The position numbers were made by a program, and so were the translations under genes. The notes under the pieces were generated by a model. It was given only the letters and a program-made list of their open reading frames with translations. It was not told where the DNA came from and ran no database searches. Below, piece after piece: positions 19,080-27,799 of a DNA stretch of 39,478 bases (positions are counted from its first letter, which is position 1; every line of letters begins with the position of its first letter). Source of the DNA: Rhodocyclaceae bacterium. Lineage in GTDB: Bacteria; Pseudomonadota; Gammaproteobacteria; Burkholderiales; Rhodocyclaceae. Location: assembly GCA_006218025.1 (NCBI GenBank), contig VBWA01000032.1, positions 1 to 39,478 of the forward strand, written 5' to 3'.

Positions 19080-20783
19080 ATGAATTCACCAACCACCCGC
19101 CGCCCGATTGGTCAGATACTCATCACGCAAGGCGTGATCAGCGAGGACCAGCTCCGCATTGCACTGCTGGAGCAGATGAAGTCCAACCAGCCGGTGGGCA
19201 AGCTGCTGGTTGCTCTCGGCTTTGTTTCCGAAGCCACGCTGCGGGACGCGCTCGGCGAATCGCTCGGCCACAAGGCCGTCGATCTGGCCAATTCGATCAT
19301 CGATGCCGATGCCCTGCGCATGGTGCCGCGCGAGTTGGCCAAGCGGCACATGTTGCTGGCACTCAGCTATTCGCAGCCCGAGCAGCGGCTCAAGATCGCG
19401 ATTGCCGATCCCAACGACATCGTCGCCCTCGACAAGCTGCGCACGCTGATTCACCCGGAACTGGTGATCGAAACGCTGCTTGCCGGCGAATCCGAAATCG
19501 CCCGCGCCATCGACCAGTATTACGGTCACGAGCTCTCGATCGACGGCATCCTGCACGAAATCGAAACCGGCGAGATCGACTATCGCAGCCTGTCCGCGTC
19601 GCTCGACGAATACAGTCAGCCGGTGGTGCGTCTGGTCGATGCTCTGCTCACCGACGCCGTCAAGCATGATGCGTCCGACGTCCACTTCGAGCCGGAAGCC
19701 AGCTTCCTGCGCATCCGCTATCGCATCGACGGCATCCTGCGTCAGATCCGCGCCCTGCACAAGACCTACTGGCCGGCCATGGCGGTGCGCATCAAGGTGA
19801 TCAGCGGCATGAACATCGCCGAGACCCGCGCGCCGCAGGATGGCCGGATCTCGCTCAACATCAGCGGCCGCGCCGTCGATTTCCGGGTTGCCGCGCAACC
19901 GACCATCCACGGCGAAAACATCGTCCTGCGTATCCTCGACCGGCAAAAAGGCATCGTGCCGCTCGACCGGCTGGGACTCGACGACCACCAGATGAGCCTG
20001 ATGAAGCTGATGGTGGCGCGTCCCGAGGGGATCATCCTGGTCACCGGCCCGACCGGCAGCGGCAAGACCACCACGCTCTACTCGGTGCTGAGCCACATCA
20101 ACCAGGAGGGCGTGAACATCATGACCCTCGAAGATCCGGTCGAGTATCCGATGGCGATGATCCGCCAGACCTCGGTGGCGGAATCCGCCAAGCTGGATTT
20201 CGCCAATGGCATCCGCTCCATGATGCGCCAGGATCCGGACATCATTCTGGTCGGCGAAATCCGCGACGCGGACACCGCCGAAATGGCCTTTCGCGCTGCA
20301 ATGACCGGCCATCAGGTGTATTCCACCCTGCACACCAATTCGGCACTGGGGGCCATCCCGCGACTGCTAGACATCGGCGTACTGCCGGACATCATGGCCG
20401 GCAACATCATCGGCATCATCGCCCAGCGCCTGGTGCGGCGCCTGTGCACCCATTGCCGCAAACCTTATCCGGCCGAAGCCCACGAATGCAAGCTGCTGGG
20501 CGTCGTTAGCGGTCAGCCGGCACCCATCCTTTACCGCTCGGCCGGCTGCGACCACTGTGAATACCAGGGCTATCGGGGGCGCATTGCCATCATGGAAATG
20601 CTGCGCCTCGACAACGATCTCGATGATCTCATCAGCCGCCGCGCGCCGCAGCGCGAGATTCGCCACATGGCGCGCGACAAGGGCTTCCGCCCCTTGTCCG
20701 ACGACGGTCTGCGGCGCGTGCTCGACGGCTCCACCTCAATCGAAGAAGTCGGTCGCGTCATCGACCTGACGGAGCGGATGTAG
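19080..20783 (+). CDS. mshE: MshE-type assembly ATPase with tandem c-di-GMP-binding-type N-domain
   Basis: This hexameric ATPase of the GspE/PilB/MshE family drives pilus extension. The start at ATG 19080 (MNSPTTRRPIGQIL) gives 567 residues; the longer open frame overlaps the TPR gene and is not conserved. The N-terminus has two MshEN-like 24-residue motifs, RPIGQILITQGVISEDQLRIALLEQ (8-32) and QPVGKLLVALGFVSEATLRDAL (37-58), known in V. cholerae MshE to bind c-di-GMP. The ATPase has Walker A GPTGSGKTT (323-331), Walker B near DPDIILVGEIRD (385-396), the His box GHQVYSTLHTN (410-420) and a zinc-type tetracysteine (C456, C459, C490, C493). Confidence 0.94.
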   Translation: MNSPTTRRPIGQILITQGVISEDQLRIALLEQMKSNQPVGKLLVALGFVSEATLRDALGESLGHKAVDLANSIIDADALRMVPRELAKRHMLLALSYSQPEQRLKIAIADPNDIVALDKLRTLIHPELVIETLLAGESEIARAIDQYYGHELSIDGILHEIETGEIDYRSLSASLDEYSQPVVRLVDALLTDAVKHDASDVHFEPEASFLRIRYRIDGILRQIRALHKTYWPAMAVRIKVISGMNIAETRAPQDGRISLNISGRAVDFRVAAQPTIHGENIVLRILDRQKGIVPLDRLGLDDHQMSLMKLMVARPEGIILVTGPTGSGKTTTLYSVLSHINQEGVNIMTLEDPVEYPMAMIRQTSVAESAKLDFANGIRSMMRQDPDIILVGEIRDADTAEMAFRAAMTGHQVYSTLHTNSALGAIPRLLDIGVLPDIMAGNIIGIIAQRLVRRLCTHCRKPYPAEAHECKLLGVVSGQPAPILYRSAGCDHCEYQGYRGRIAIMEMLRLDNDLDDLISRRAPQREIRHMARDKGFRPLSDDGLRRVLDGSTSIEEVGRVIDLTERM

Positions 20784-20816
20784 CCGCTCCGCGGCGTCGC
20801 CCACCTGCACCCAGAC

Positions 20817-22019
20817 ATGGCCCTCTATGCCTACAAGGCGATGAACGACCACGGCAGAATGGTGACCGGCCGCCTCGAGGCCATCAATCTGATCGACCTC
20901 GAAATGCGCCTGAAGCGCATGGATCTGGACTTCATCAACGGCGACACCTTGAAGCAGGGCGGCATGATGGGCCGCACCAGAATCACCCGCCCGGAACTGA
21001 TCAATTTCTGTTTTCATCTCGAGCAACTCGCACGGGCCGGCGTCTCGCTGATTGAAAGCCTCACCGACTTGCGCGACACCATCGAAAACCCGCGCTTTCG
21101 GGAAATAATCGCCGGCATGGTGGAAAGCATCGAGGGCGGGAAAACGCTCTCGCAGGCGCTCGCCGAACATCCGCAGACCTTCGACGGCGTGATGGTCAGC
21201 CTGATCAAGGCCGGCGAGGAAACCGGCGCCCTGCCGCAAGTGCTGGGCAACCTCCTCGAATCACTCAAATGGCAGGACGAACTCGCTGCCCATACCAGGA
21301 AGCTGATCATGTACCCGGCCTTTCTCGCCACGGTCGTGGTCGCCATCACGTTGTTCATGATGATCTACCTGGTGCCGAAAATGGCCGGTTTCATCCGCAA
21401 CATGGGGCAGGAACTGCCGACGCAGACCAAAATACTGATCGCCACCTCTGAGTTCTTCGTCAACTACTGGTATGTCGTGCTCGGCACGCCGCTGATCCTT
21501 GCCGCCATCGTCGCCTTTCTGGTCAATACCAACCGGACGGCGCACTACTACTTCGACGATGCCAAACTGCGCCTGCCCTACATCGGCGACATCCTGCGCA
21601 AGATCATCCTGTCGCGCTTCGCGTCGGTATTTGCCATGATGTATTCTTCGGGCATCACCATTCTCGACTCGATCAAGGCAACCGAAGACGTGGTCGGCAA
21701 CCTCATCATCAAGGAAGGCCTGCAAAAGGTCGGCGACCTGATTGCCGAGGGGCAGAACGTTACCGTCGCCTTCCAGAATGCCGGAATTTTCCCGCCGCTG
21801 GTACTGCGCATGTTGCGCGTGGGCGAGAACACCGGCGCCCTGGATACCGCGCTGACCAATGTCAGCTACTTCTACAATCGCGATGTGCGCGAATCAATCG
21901 AGAGGGTCCAGTCGATGATAGAACCGGTCATGACCGTGACCATCGGCCTGATTCTCGGCTGGATCATGATGGCCGTGCTGGGCCCCATCTACGACATCAT
22001 CACCAAGCTGAAAACCTGA
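20817..22019 (+). CDS. mshG: MshG/GspF-type inner-membrane platform protein
   Basis: This 400-residue GspF/PilC-family protein is the inner-membrane platform turned by the assembly ATPase. Two homologous cytoplasmic four-helix domains are visible, one beginning NFCFHLEQLARAGVSLIESLTDL and the other FASVFAMMYSSGITILDSIKATE. They are separated by two hydrophobic segments (ATVVVAITLFMMIYLVPKMAGFI and WYVVLGTPLILAAIVAFLV), with a final membrane helix (MTVTIGLILGWIMMAVLGPIYDII). It lies 33 bases after mshE, and its stop codon overlaps the next start by one base (TGATG). Confidence 0.94.
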   Translation: MALYAYKAMNDHGRMVTGRLEAINLIDLEMRLKRMDLDFINGDTLKQGGMMGRTRITRPELINFCFHLEQLARAGVSLIESLTDLRDTIENPRFREIIAGMVESIEGGKTLSQALAEHPQTFDGVMVSLIKAGEETGALPQVLGNLLESLKWQDELAAHTRKLIMYPAFLATVVVAITLFMMIYLVPKMAGFIRNMGQELPTQTKILIATSEFFVNYWYVVLGTPLILAAIVAFLVNTNRTAHYYFDDAKLRLPYIGDILRKIILSRFASVFAMMYSSGITILDSIKATEDVVGNLIIKEGLQKVGDLIAEGQNVTVAFQNAGIFPPLVLRMLRVGENTGALDTALTNVSYFYNRDVRESIERVQSMIEPVMTVTIGLILGWIMMAVLGPIYDIITKLKT

Positions 22020-23578
22020 TGGCGGCGAAACGTATCCTTCTGCTCGATGGCCCCTTCCTCACCGCGTACTACTGGAGCGGCGGCCACATCAGGGTCGAGG
22101 GCGAGTTCAGTCACGAACCGGTAGGTCTGGAAGCACTCGCAGCCTATCTCAACAAGAATCGCTCCAGCCTTTTCTACCTGTTGGCGGACATCCCCGAAGA
22201 GGGCTTCCAGCTCGAAGAACTTCCCTATGTCCAGGGCGGCGACCGCAACGCCCTGCTGCAGCGGCGCCTCACTCAGTACTACTACAACACCCCGCTGTCC
22301 GCCGCCATCTCGCTGGGCCGCGCACCGACGGGCCGGCGTGATGAAAAACTGTTGTTCGCCGCCCTCACCCGTATCGAGACCTTCACGCCCTGGCTGGATA
22401 CCCTGCGCGAAGCGGAGGCCATCCTTGTCGGCGTCTATTCGGTGCCGCTGGTGCTCGCCGGATGCGCTCCCCAGCTGATGGGTCAAAGTGGTCCGGTACT
22501 GTTCGTCAGCCTGACCCGTGGCGGAGTGCGACAAAGCTTCTTCGATCAGGGCAAGCTGCATTTCTCCCGCCTGTCACAGCTCGCCACCCATAGCCTGGAC
22601 GAAATCGGCCGCACCAGCGCCGACGATTCGGCCAAGATATTCCAGTACCTCGTCGCCCAGCGCCAGATTCCACGCGGCGCCGCACTGCGCACCATGGTTC
22701 TGGCCCACCCCGGACAGATACCGGCATTGCAGGATTTCTGCCGCAACACCGCCGAGCTTCAGTTCGAGTTCATCGACCTCGCCGCCACGGCCCGTCAGCA
22801 GAAGCTCAGGGATGTTCCCGCGGACAGCAACGCCGACAACCTGTTCATTCATTGCCTGGCGACCAAGACACCCCCTCAACAGTTTGCCCCGGCCAACGAG
22901 AGGCGCTTCCACAATCTCTGGCAGATCCGGTTTGCGCTCACCAGCGCAGCCTGGGTCATGCTCGCCGGATGCCTGCTGTTTGCCGGCAAGACCGCCCTCA
23001 ATCTGTATGACCTGCGCGACACGACCGAAGCAACCAAAGCCCTCACGGCTACCGACACCCGGCGCTACAACACCATTCTCGAGGGCCTGCCCAAGATCAG
23101 CATCACCCCTGACAACCTGCGCGCACTGTCGAGTCGCTTCGAGGCACTGCAGAAACGCACTCCGGCGATGGCGCCACTGCTGATACACGTCAGCCAGGCG
23201 CTGAACGACAACCCGCGAATCGAGCTTACCCACCTCACCTGGAAGATCGTCGATCAGCTCGATGCCGGCGCAAAAACGCCGAAAGACGCAAAGCCGGCTG
23301 CCGGCGCGGCGACGCCCGCCGCTGCCGTCGCCACTGGCTGGGTCACCGTCGAGATCCAGGCACAGCTTCCGCTCGCCCTTGTCAGCGACCAGCGCGCCCA
23401 GATCGAACTGATCGAAAGCTTCGCCGAGCGGCTGCGCGCCTCCCAAACGAACGTCAGGGTGCTGCGCCGACCCTTCGACATCGAATCCGACAAGCCGCTA
23501 AGGAGCACCGGCAAGGATGGCGAGGCGCAGCCTGCCGACGTGCCGAAGTTCGCTCTACGTATTGCCCGTCCATTATGA
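22019..23578 (+). CDS. PilM-PilN-like fusion protein (MshI-like)
   Basis: This 519-residue protein has no name I am sure of. The N-terminal 300 residues have the size and placement of a degenerate actin-like PilM/MshI cytoplasmic domain (start AKRILLLDGPFLTAYYW). A single membrane helix follows (about 305-327, FALTSAAWVMLAGCLLFAGKTALNL), then a short coil and a periplasmic alpha/beta domain (about 345-519) arranged like PilN, broken by an Ala/Pro-rich loop. Directly upstream of a PilO-like gene, it probably supplies both PilM and PilN functions of the alignment complex. This is inferred from order and topology rather than a strong motif. Confidence 0.6.
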   Translation: MAAKRILLLDGPFLTAYYWSGGHIRVEGEFSHEPVGLEALAAYLNKNRSSLFYLLADIPEEGFQLEELPYVQGGDRNALLQRRLTQYYYNTPLSAAISLGRAPTGRRDEKLLFAALTRIETFTPWLDTLREAEAILVGVYSVPLVLAGCAPQLMGQSGPVLFVSLTRGGVRQSFFDQGKLHFSRLSQLATHSLDEIGRTSADDSAKIFQYLVAQRQIPRGAALRTMVLAHPGQIPALQDFCRNTAELQFEFIDLAATARQQKLRDVPADSNADNLFIHCLATKTPPQQFAPANERRFHNLWQIRFALTSAAWVMLAGCLLFAGKTALNLYDLRDTTEATKALTATDTRRYNTILEGLPKISITPDNLRALSSRFEALQKRTPAMAPLLIHVSQALNDNPRIELTHLTWKIVDQLDAGAKTPKDAKPAAGAATPAAAVATGWVTVEIQAQLPLALVSDQRAQIELIESFAERLRASQTNVRVLRRPFDIESDKPLRSTGKDGEAQPADVPKFALRIARPL

Positions 23579-23609
23579 GAAACAAGGCGAGCGAAAAGGT
23601 GAGGGACGC

Positions 23610-24221
23610 ATGAAGCTGGATGCCAAGGACCTTAAACGCCTGCAGTGGGCCATCGCCTTCCTGGTCATCATGACCCTGGTCGGCGGCGCCTCCGTCTGGA
23701 CCACCCTGCAGCTGAAAAGAAGCGCCGAAAAAACCAGTCAGGAAGCAACTGCCGCACGCAAGGACATCCAGACCAAACTCGCGCGGGCACGCGACGAGGA
23801 GCAGGAACTGCGCGACAAGATCGTCCGCTTCCAGGAGCTCAAGAAGCGCGGCTATATCGGCCCGGAACAGCGCCTGGACTGGGTTGAAGCCATCGCCCGC
23901 GTCAAGGCCGCGCGGCGCATCTTCAAGCTGGACTACGAATTCGCACCGCAAAGGCCGGTAGATGCCAGCATACTGCCCGGAGGTGCTGCGACCGGCGGCT
24001 TCGAGGTCATGGCGAGCCAGATGCGGCTGCAGATCGAGGTGCTGCACGAAGGCGAATTGCTCGCGTTTCTTGCCGATTTGCGCGACACGGTGCAGGCGCT
24101 GCTGCAGGTCCGCTCCTGCACGATAGATCGCATTGCGCCGAGCAGCATGCAGCGGGCCAACAACGCCCAACTGAAAGCCGAGTGCACGCTCGAATGGATT
24201 ACGCTGAGGGAAGGCAAATGA
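23610..24221 (+). CDS. PilO/MshJ-like pilus alignment protein
   Basis: This 203-residue bitopic protein starts at ATG 23610 behind GTGAGGGA; the longer frame overlaps the previous gene. A short cytoplasmic tail precedes one membrane helix (about 13-32, WAIAFLVIMTLVGGASVW). A charged coiled coil (about 38-78, rich in Lys, Glu and Arg) and a ferredoxin-like periplasmic domain with SQMRLQIEVLHEGELLAFLADL follow, the layout of PilO and MshJ. It should pair with the preceding PilN-like region. The ATGA at 24218-24221 couples it to the next gene. Confidence 0.7.
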   Translation: MKLDAKDLKRLQWAIAFLVIMTLVGGASVWTTLQLKRSAEKTSQEATAARKDIQTKLARARDEEQELRDKIVRFQELKKRGYIGPEQRLDWVEAIARVKAARRIFKLDYEFAPQRPVDASILPGGAATGGFEVMASQMRLQIEVLHEGELLAFLADLRDTVQALLQVRSCTIDRIAPSSMQRANNAQLKAECTLEWITLREGK

Positions 24222-24664
24222 GACCGTCAAGCCGGATGCTGCCGGGTCTGCTCGGCCTCGCCATGCTCGCCCCCGCCTGCGCGGCGGATGCCCCTGAACT
24301 GGGCCGTCTGTTCTTCACGCCCGAAAGGCGCGCCACACTGGAACGGCAACGCACGCTCAACGTGCAGGAAGCGCAATCGCTGCAGGGCACCAACATGAGC
24401 CTCGACGGCGTCGTCTATCGATCGAGCGGCAAAGCGACCGTATGGGTCAACAATCAGGCACAAACCGAGAGCGAAAGCGCGCGCACCGGGGTTACCGCGA
24501 CCATTTCGCCCAAGACCCCGGGTAGCGCCCTGCTTGCGCCGGGTCAGGAAGCGCCGGCGCAGCTCAAGGTCGGCGAGACCATCAACAGAGCCACCGGCGA
24601 GCGCAATACGCGGCTGGGCAGCGGTGCAGTGGTGACGCCGACCACTCCAGCCCTCAGGCGCTGA
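24218..24664 (+). CDS. Small exported protein, MshK/PilP-like
   Basis: This 148-residue protein has a Sec signal peptide (MRPSSRMLPGLLGLAMLAPACA, probable cut after ACA). The mature start APELGRLFFTPERRATLERQR and the segment MSLDGVVYRSSGKATVWVNNQ resemble the small periplasmic MshK/PilP-like proteins seen after PilO genes. In related systems these bridge the PilN/O complex and the secretin. It overlaps the previous gene by 4 bases and is 9 bases before the giant pilin. The identification rests mainly on context and the VVYRSSGKATVWVN segment. Confidence 0.6.
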   Translation: MRPSSRMLPGLLGLAMLAPACAADAPELGRLFFTPERRATLERQRTLNVQEAQSLQGTNMSLDGVVYRSSGKATVWVNNQAQTESESARTGVTATISPKTPGSALLAPGQEAPAQLKVGETINRATGERNTRLGSGAVVTPTTPALRR

Positions 24665-24673
24665 CAGGGAATC

Positions 24674-27600
24674 ATGATGAATCGGCGACGACGGTCGCTG
24701 GCGCGGAAGCAGCACGGCTTTCTGCTGATCGCGCTGCTTGCCCTCATTGCGATGGGCGGACTGTATTTCTTCATCAGCAATCTCACGCCGGAACTGCTAC
24801 AAGCACGTCGGCAGCAGCAAACGAGCGAGGCGCTGACGCAGGCAAGAGAGGCTGTGTTGGGGTATGCGGTGCGCTATCGGGAATCACAACTCGCCACCGG
24901 CACCTCTGGCATCGTGTATGGTTACCTGCCTCTCCCCGATCTAGGCAGCACTCGCAACAATAATCAACTGACTGATAGCAGCTGCTACGGAAAGGAGGGC
25001 TGCGAAGCCTACAACTTTTCAGGCAACGGTATCAATGTCACCGTCATCGGCCGTTTTCCCTGGCGCACGTTGGGTACTGGCCCGCTAAGGGACGCCAATG
25101 GTGAATGCCTCTGGTACGCCGTGTCCGGTAGCCACCAGCGTAACCAACCCGATCCGGCTCGCCCGATGAACTGGGATACCCTGAGCCAGATGGATGTCGT
25201 CGTCGCCAACGGCACGGCCGCCATGGTCAGCGCCGTCGCCTCGGCCCACGACCGGCCCATTGCTGTCATTTTCTCTCCCGGCCCCCCGCTCGCAGGGCAG
25301 GATCGCAGCGCCTCGGCAACCGACACCGTGACCGAGTGCGGCGGCAACTATGTGGTCGGCAACTACCTGGACCCGGTCGTAGCCACAGACTTGGCGGGCG
25401 TCACCAACTACCTGGCCGGCACCACCAACAGCGCAAGCGGCGACACCTCGGCCGCAAACAAGTCCCTGTCGGCCGGCGGCGCAATCAACCGGCGCAGCGA
25501 CGGAACCCTCGGGGCAGGCAGTTGTCCGCCCAACGATACCGCGGCCTGCACGATCGTCGCCAACGATACCGGCGCCGCGATAACCGGCGAACAGCTGTTT
25601 CGCACCCTGCGCGGATCGAGCTATTTCCGCACCGACATCAACGCCATGCTGGATCAGATGAGCACCTGCCTGCGCGATCAGATCGCAGCGGGAAGCGCAT
25701 TGAGCCTGCAAGCACCCGCTGCGACGCATGCCGAAAAATCGGTGGGACGAATTCCAGACAGTTCCTGCTACGGCAACGACAGCAATCCGCTGGGGTATTT
25801 CAACAACTACAAGGATCAGTTCTTCCTCGCCTCATGCTCTAGCGGCAGTTGCCTCAACGTCAGTGTTGACGGGGTACCGGGCAGCTGCGTCGGCGCACTG
25901 CTGTTTGCGGGGCAGCGCGGCGTCAAGAGCCCGGTTCCGACCGACAGCGGCGAATCCCTTGTACAGCTCAGGAACAGCGACGCGGTTTCAGCGACCAACC
26001 TTGCCGCCAATACCAACTGGCCGGCCAATTATCTGGAAGGCAGCAACCTGACCAGCTTCATCACCGAAGGACAAATCAGCTTCACCGGCCCCAGTCAGTT
26101 TTCGCAGGTATCGACCAGCCACCCTGCGAATCAGGACATCGTGCGCTGCGTACCCGCCGGCCCCAGCCTCACCGTGGCCGCGCCCGTCGTCGCGGCCAGC
26201 GCCGGAAACATCCAGCTGGCCGCCTATGCACCGGCAACCAGCGCCCTGACCCTGGGCAGCGCCGCCATCAGTTCGAACTACGGCGCCAGCACGGCAGCTC
26301 TCTCTGCATGCGCCTGGACGCCGGAGACACATGCCGCTGGCACGGGATTTCGCAGCTATTTCCGCTTCCGCATCCGGAAGGTCGGCGAGGGCTTTACCTT
26401 TGCCGTGATCGACGGCGACCGCAATGCGGCGAATGCCTGCGGCGCGGCGCGGCAGCATCTTGGCTATTCGGGTGACAGCGGCAATGCGTCCTTTCCCTAC
26501 ATCCAGTGGCCCAAGCTGGCCATCGAATTCGACACCTCGCGCAACTGCAATTCGGGATACATCGATGCCAACGGGCATCCGGCCTGCACCTTCATCGAAG
26601 CGGCCTACACCGACAGCAACACCCTCAGCAACGGTCGCAACGATCCCTGCTACACAGGCAGTTGCGGCGGGCAAATTGGGTACAACAACAGCCACCACGT
26701 CGCCGTTGTCTATTGGGGCTACGGCAGCGCCCTCAACTATCCGACGCAGGACGACAACGCGCACGATCAGGCCGACGACAACTCGGGCGCGACACCGAGC
26801 ACGCCGATGCCGACCGACCCCTCGCCACGCCCCGGCCCGCGCAACCCGGCCCCGGTGCTGCCCTACGTGGCGAACCCGGCCACCATTCCCGGCATCGCGC
26901 CGTACGACCGCATGGGCAACACCGACGTGTCCCAGCGCGAGTTCCACGCCCGTCTCGAAGTCACCCGGACATTCACCGCTCCGGTCGACGCCAAGGATGG
27001 CACCACCGGCGTGCAGGTCCAGTTCTGGATCGAACCACACTCAGCCAAGAGCATATCGGCCATGACCTACAATGCCGGTTCGCCGCCAACCCTGACGGTT
27101 ACGGTTACGCCGATCGACGGTGTCGGCCACGGTCTCAGTACCGGAGACACGGTCGTCATCAAGGATGCGGTACCGGCTGGCTACAACGGCGAATACCCGG
27201 CCACCGTCATCGACGCAAACAGTTTCACTGCCACGCTGCCGAACGGCACCGCTAACCCCGGCCGCTACATTTCTGCCATCACATGGACCAAGATCGACTT
27301 TTTCACGGATCAGGCTACGGTCACCTCGGCCAACCACGGCTTGATCAACGGAAACTCAATTACCATCGCCGGCGCCATCCCGACCGAATACAACGGTACC
27401 CACGCCATCACATGGATCAGCGCCAACTCATATAGATTCGGTCTCGAACTGAATTACCAGCCGGGCACCATGGCTCCCGCCATTGCCGCCCCGAAGGCCC
27501 TGACGCCGCGCGCCATTGCCCTCGCCAACACAACGCGCCCGATGAGCGTGCTCGACGCGACCGCCAAGCCGCTTGTCTCGCACGCCGCGACAATCTACGA

Positions 27601-27799
27601 TGAGCAAAAGAGCGCCTGCGCCGCGAGCGCGCCGCTGTGCCCCAATGGCCAATCGTGTGGTTCGGACAACATGTGCTATCAGCCGTCTTTCAGAAACCTT
27701 CGGCTCGGCTTCACCGTGGCTGAGAGAGCGAGTTCCAGCGGAACCGCGCGCGGACAACTGATCGAAATCAAGGATCGATCAACCACATGGCTGCCATGA
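24674..27799 (+). CDS. Giant pilin-like adhesin with lectin-like domain
   Basis: This is a 1041-residue protein (1040 from ATG 24677, which is better spaced from AGGGA). The N-terminus is prepilin-like: a basic leader RRRRSLARKQHG, then FLLIALLALIAMGGLYFF. The residue at mature position 5 is Ala, not Glu, as in the tip pseudopilin GspK. The pilin stalk has TQAREAVLGYAVRYR. Around 505-790 is a legume-lectin/ConA-like region with GEGFTFAVIDG (about 571) and KLAIEFDTSRNC (about 614). Two FCCH-like repeats follow (HGLSTGD about 819; HGLINGN about 889), then a Cys-rich segment (CPNGQSCGSDNMC, about 985). It is probably the pilus-tip adhesin or secreted cargo; the sugar bound is unknown. Confidence 0.75.
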   Translation: MMNRRRRSLARKQHGFLLIALLALIAMGGLYFFISNLTPELLQARRQQQTSEALTQAREAVLGYAVRYRESQLATGTSGIVYGYLPLPDLGSTRNNNQLTDSSCYGKEGCEAYNFSGNGINVTVIGRFPWRTLGTGPLRDANGECLWYAVSGSHQRNQPDPARPMNWDTLSQMDVVVANGTAAMVSAVASAHDRPIAVIFSPGPPLAGQDRSASATDTVTECGGNYVVGNYLDPVVATDLAGVTNYLAGTTNSASGDTSAANKSLSAGGAINRRSDGTLGAGSCPPNDTAACTIVANDTGAAITGEQLFRTLRGSSYFRTDINAMLDQMSTCLRDQIAAGSALSLQAPAATHAEKSVGRIPDSSCYGNDSNPLGYFNNYKDQFFLASCSSGSCLNVSVDGVPGSCVGALLFAGQRGVKSPVPTDSGESLVQLRNSDAVSATNLAANTNWPANYLEGSNLTSFITEGQISFTGPSQFSQVSTSHPANQDIVRCVPAGPSLTVAAPVVAASAGNIQLAAYAPATSALTLGSAAISSNYGASTAALSACAWTPETHAAGTGFRSYFRFRIRKVGEGFTFAVIDGDRNAANACGAARQHLGYSGDSGNASFPYIQWPKLAIEFDTSRNCNSGYIDANGHPACTFIEAAYTDSNTLSNGRNDPCYTGSCGGQIGYNNSHHVAVVYWGYGSALNYPTQDDNAHDQADDNSGATPSTPMPTDPSPRPGPRNPAPVLPYVANPATIPGIAPYDRMGNTDVSQREFHARLEVTRTFTAPVDAKDGTTGVQVQFWIEPHSAKSISAMTYNAGSPPTLTVTVTPIDGVGHGLSTGDTVVIKDAVPAGYNGEYPATVIDANSFTATLPNGTANPGRYISAITWTKIDFFTDQATVTSANHGLINGNSITIAGAIPTEYNGTHAITWISANSYRFGLELNYQPGTMAPAIAAPKALTPRAIALANTTRPMSVLDATAKPLVSHAATIYDEQKSACAASAPLCPNGQSCGSDNMCYQPSFRNLRLGFTVAERASSSGTARGQLIEIKDRSTTWLP

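Noticed and set aside
19086-20333. 415-codon antisense frame opposite mshE
   Set aside because: No recognisable domain, no ribosome binding site, and it mirrors a well-conserved ATPase gene.
22612-22628. Possible eighth copy of the dispersed word (CCAGCGCCGAC followed by GATTCGG)
   Set aside because: The last core base and the tail do not match and the upstream CCGT is absent, so it may be chance.
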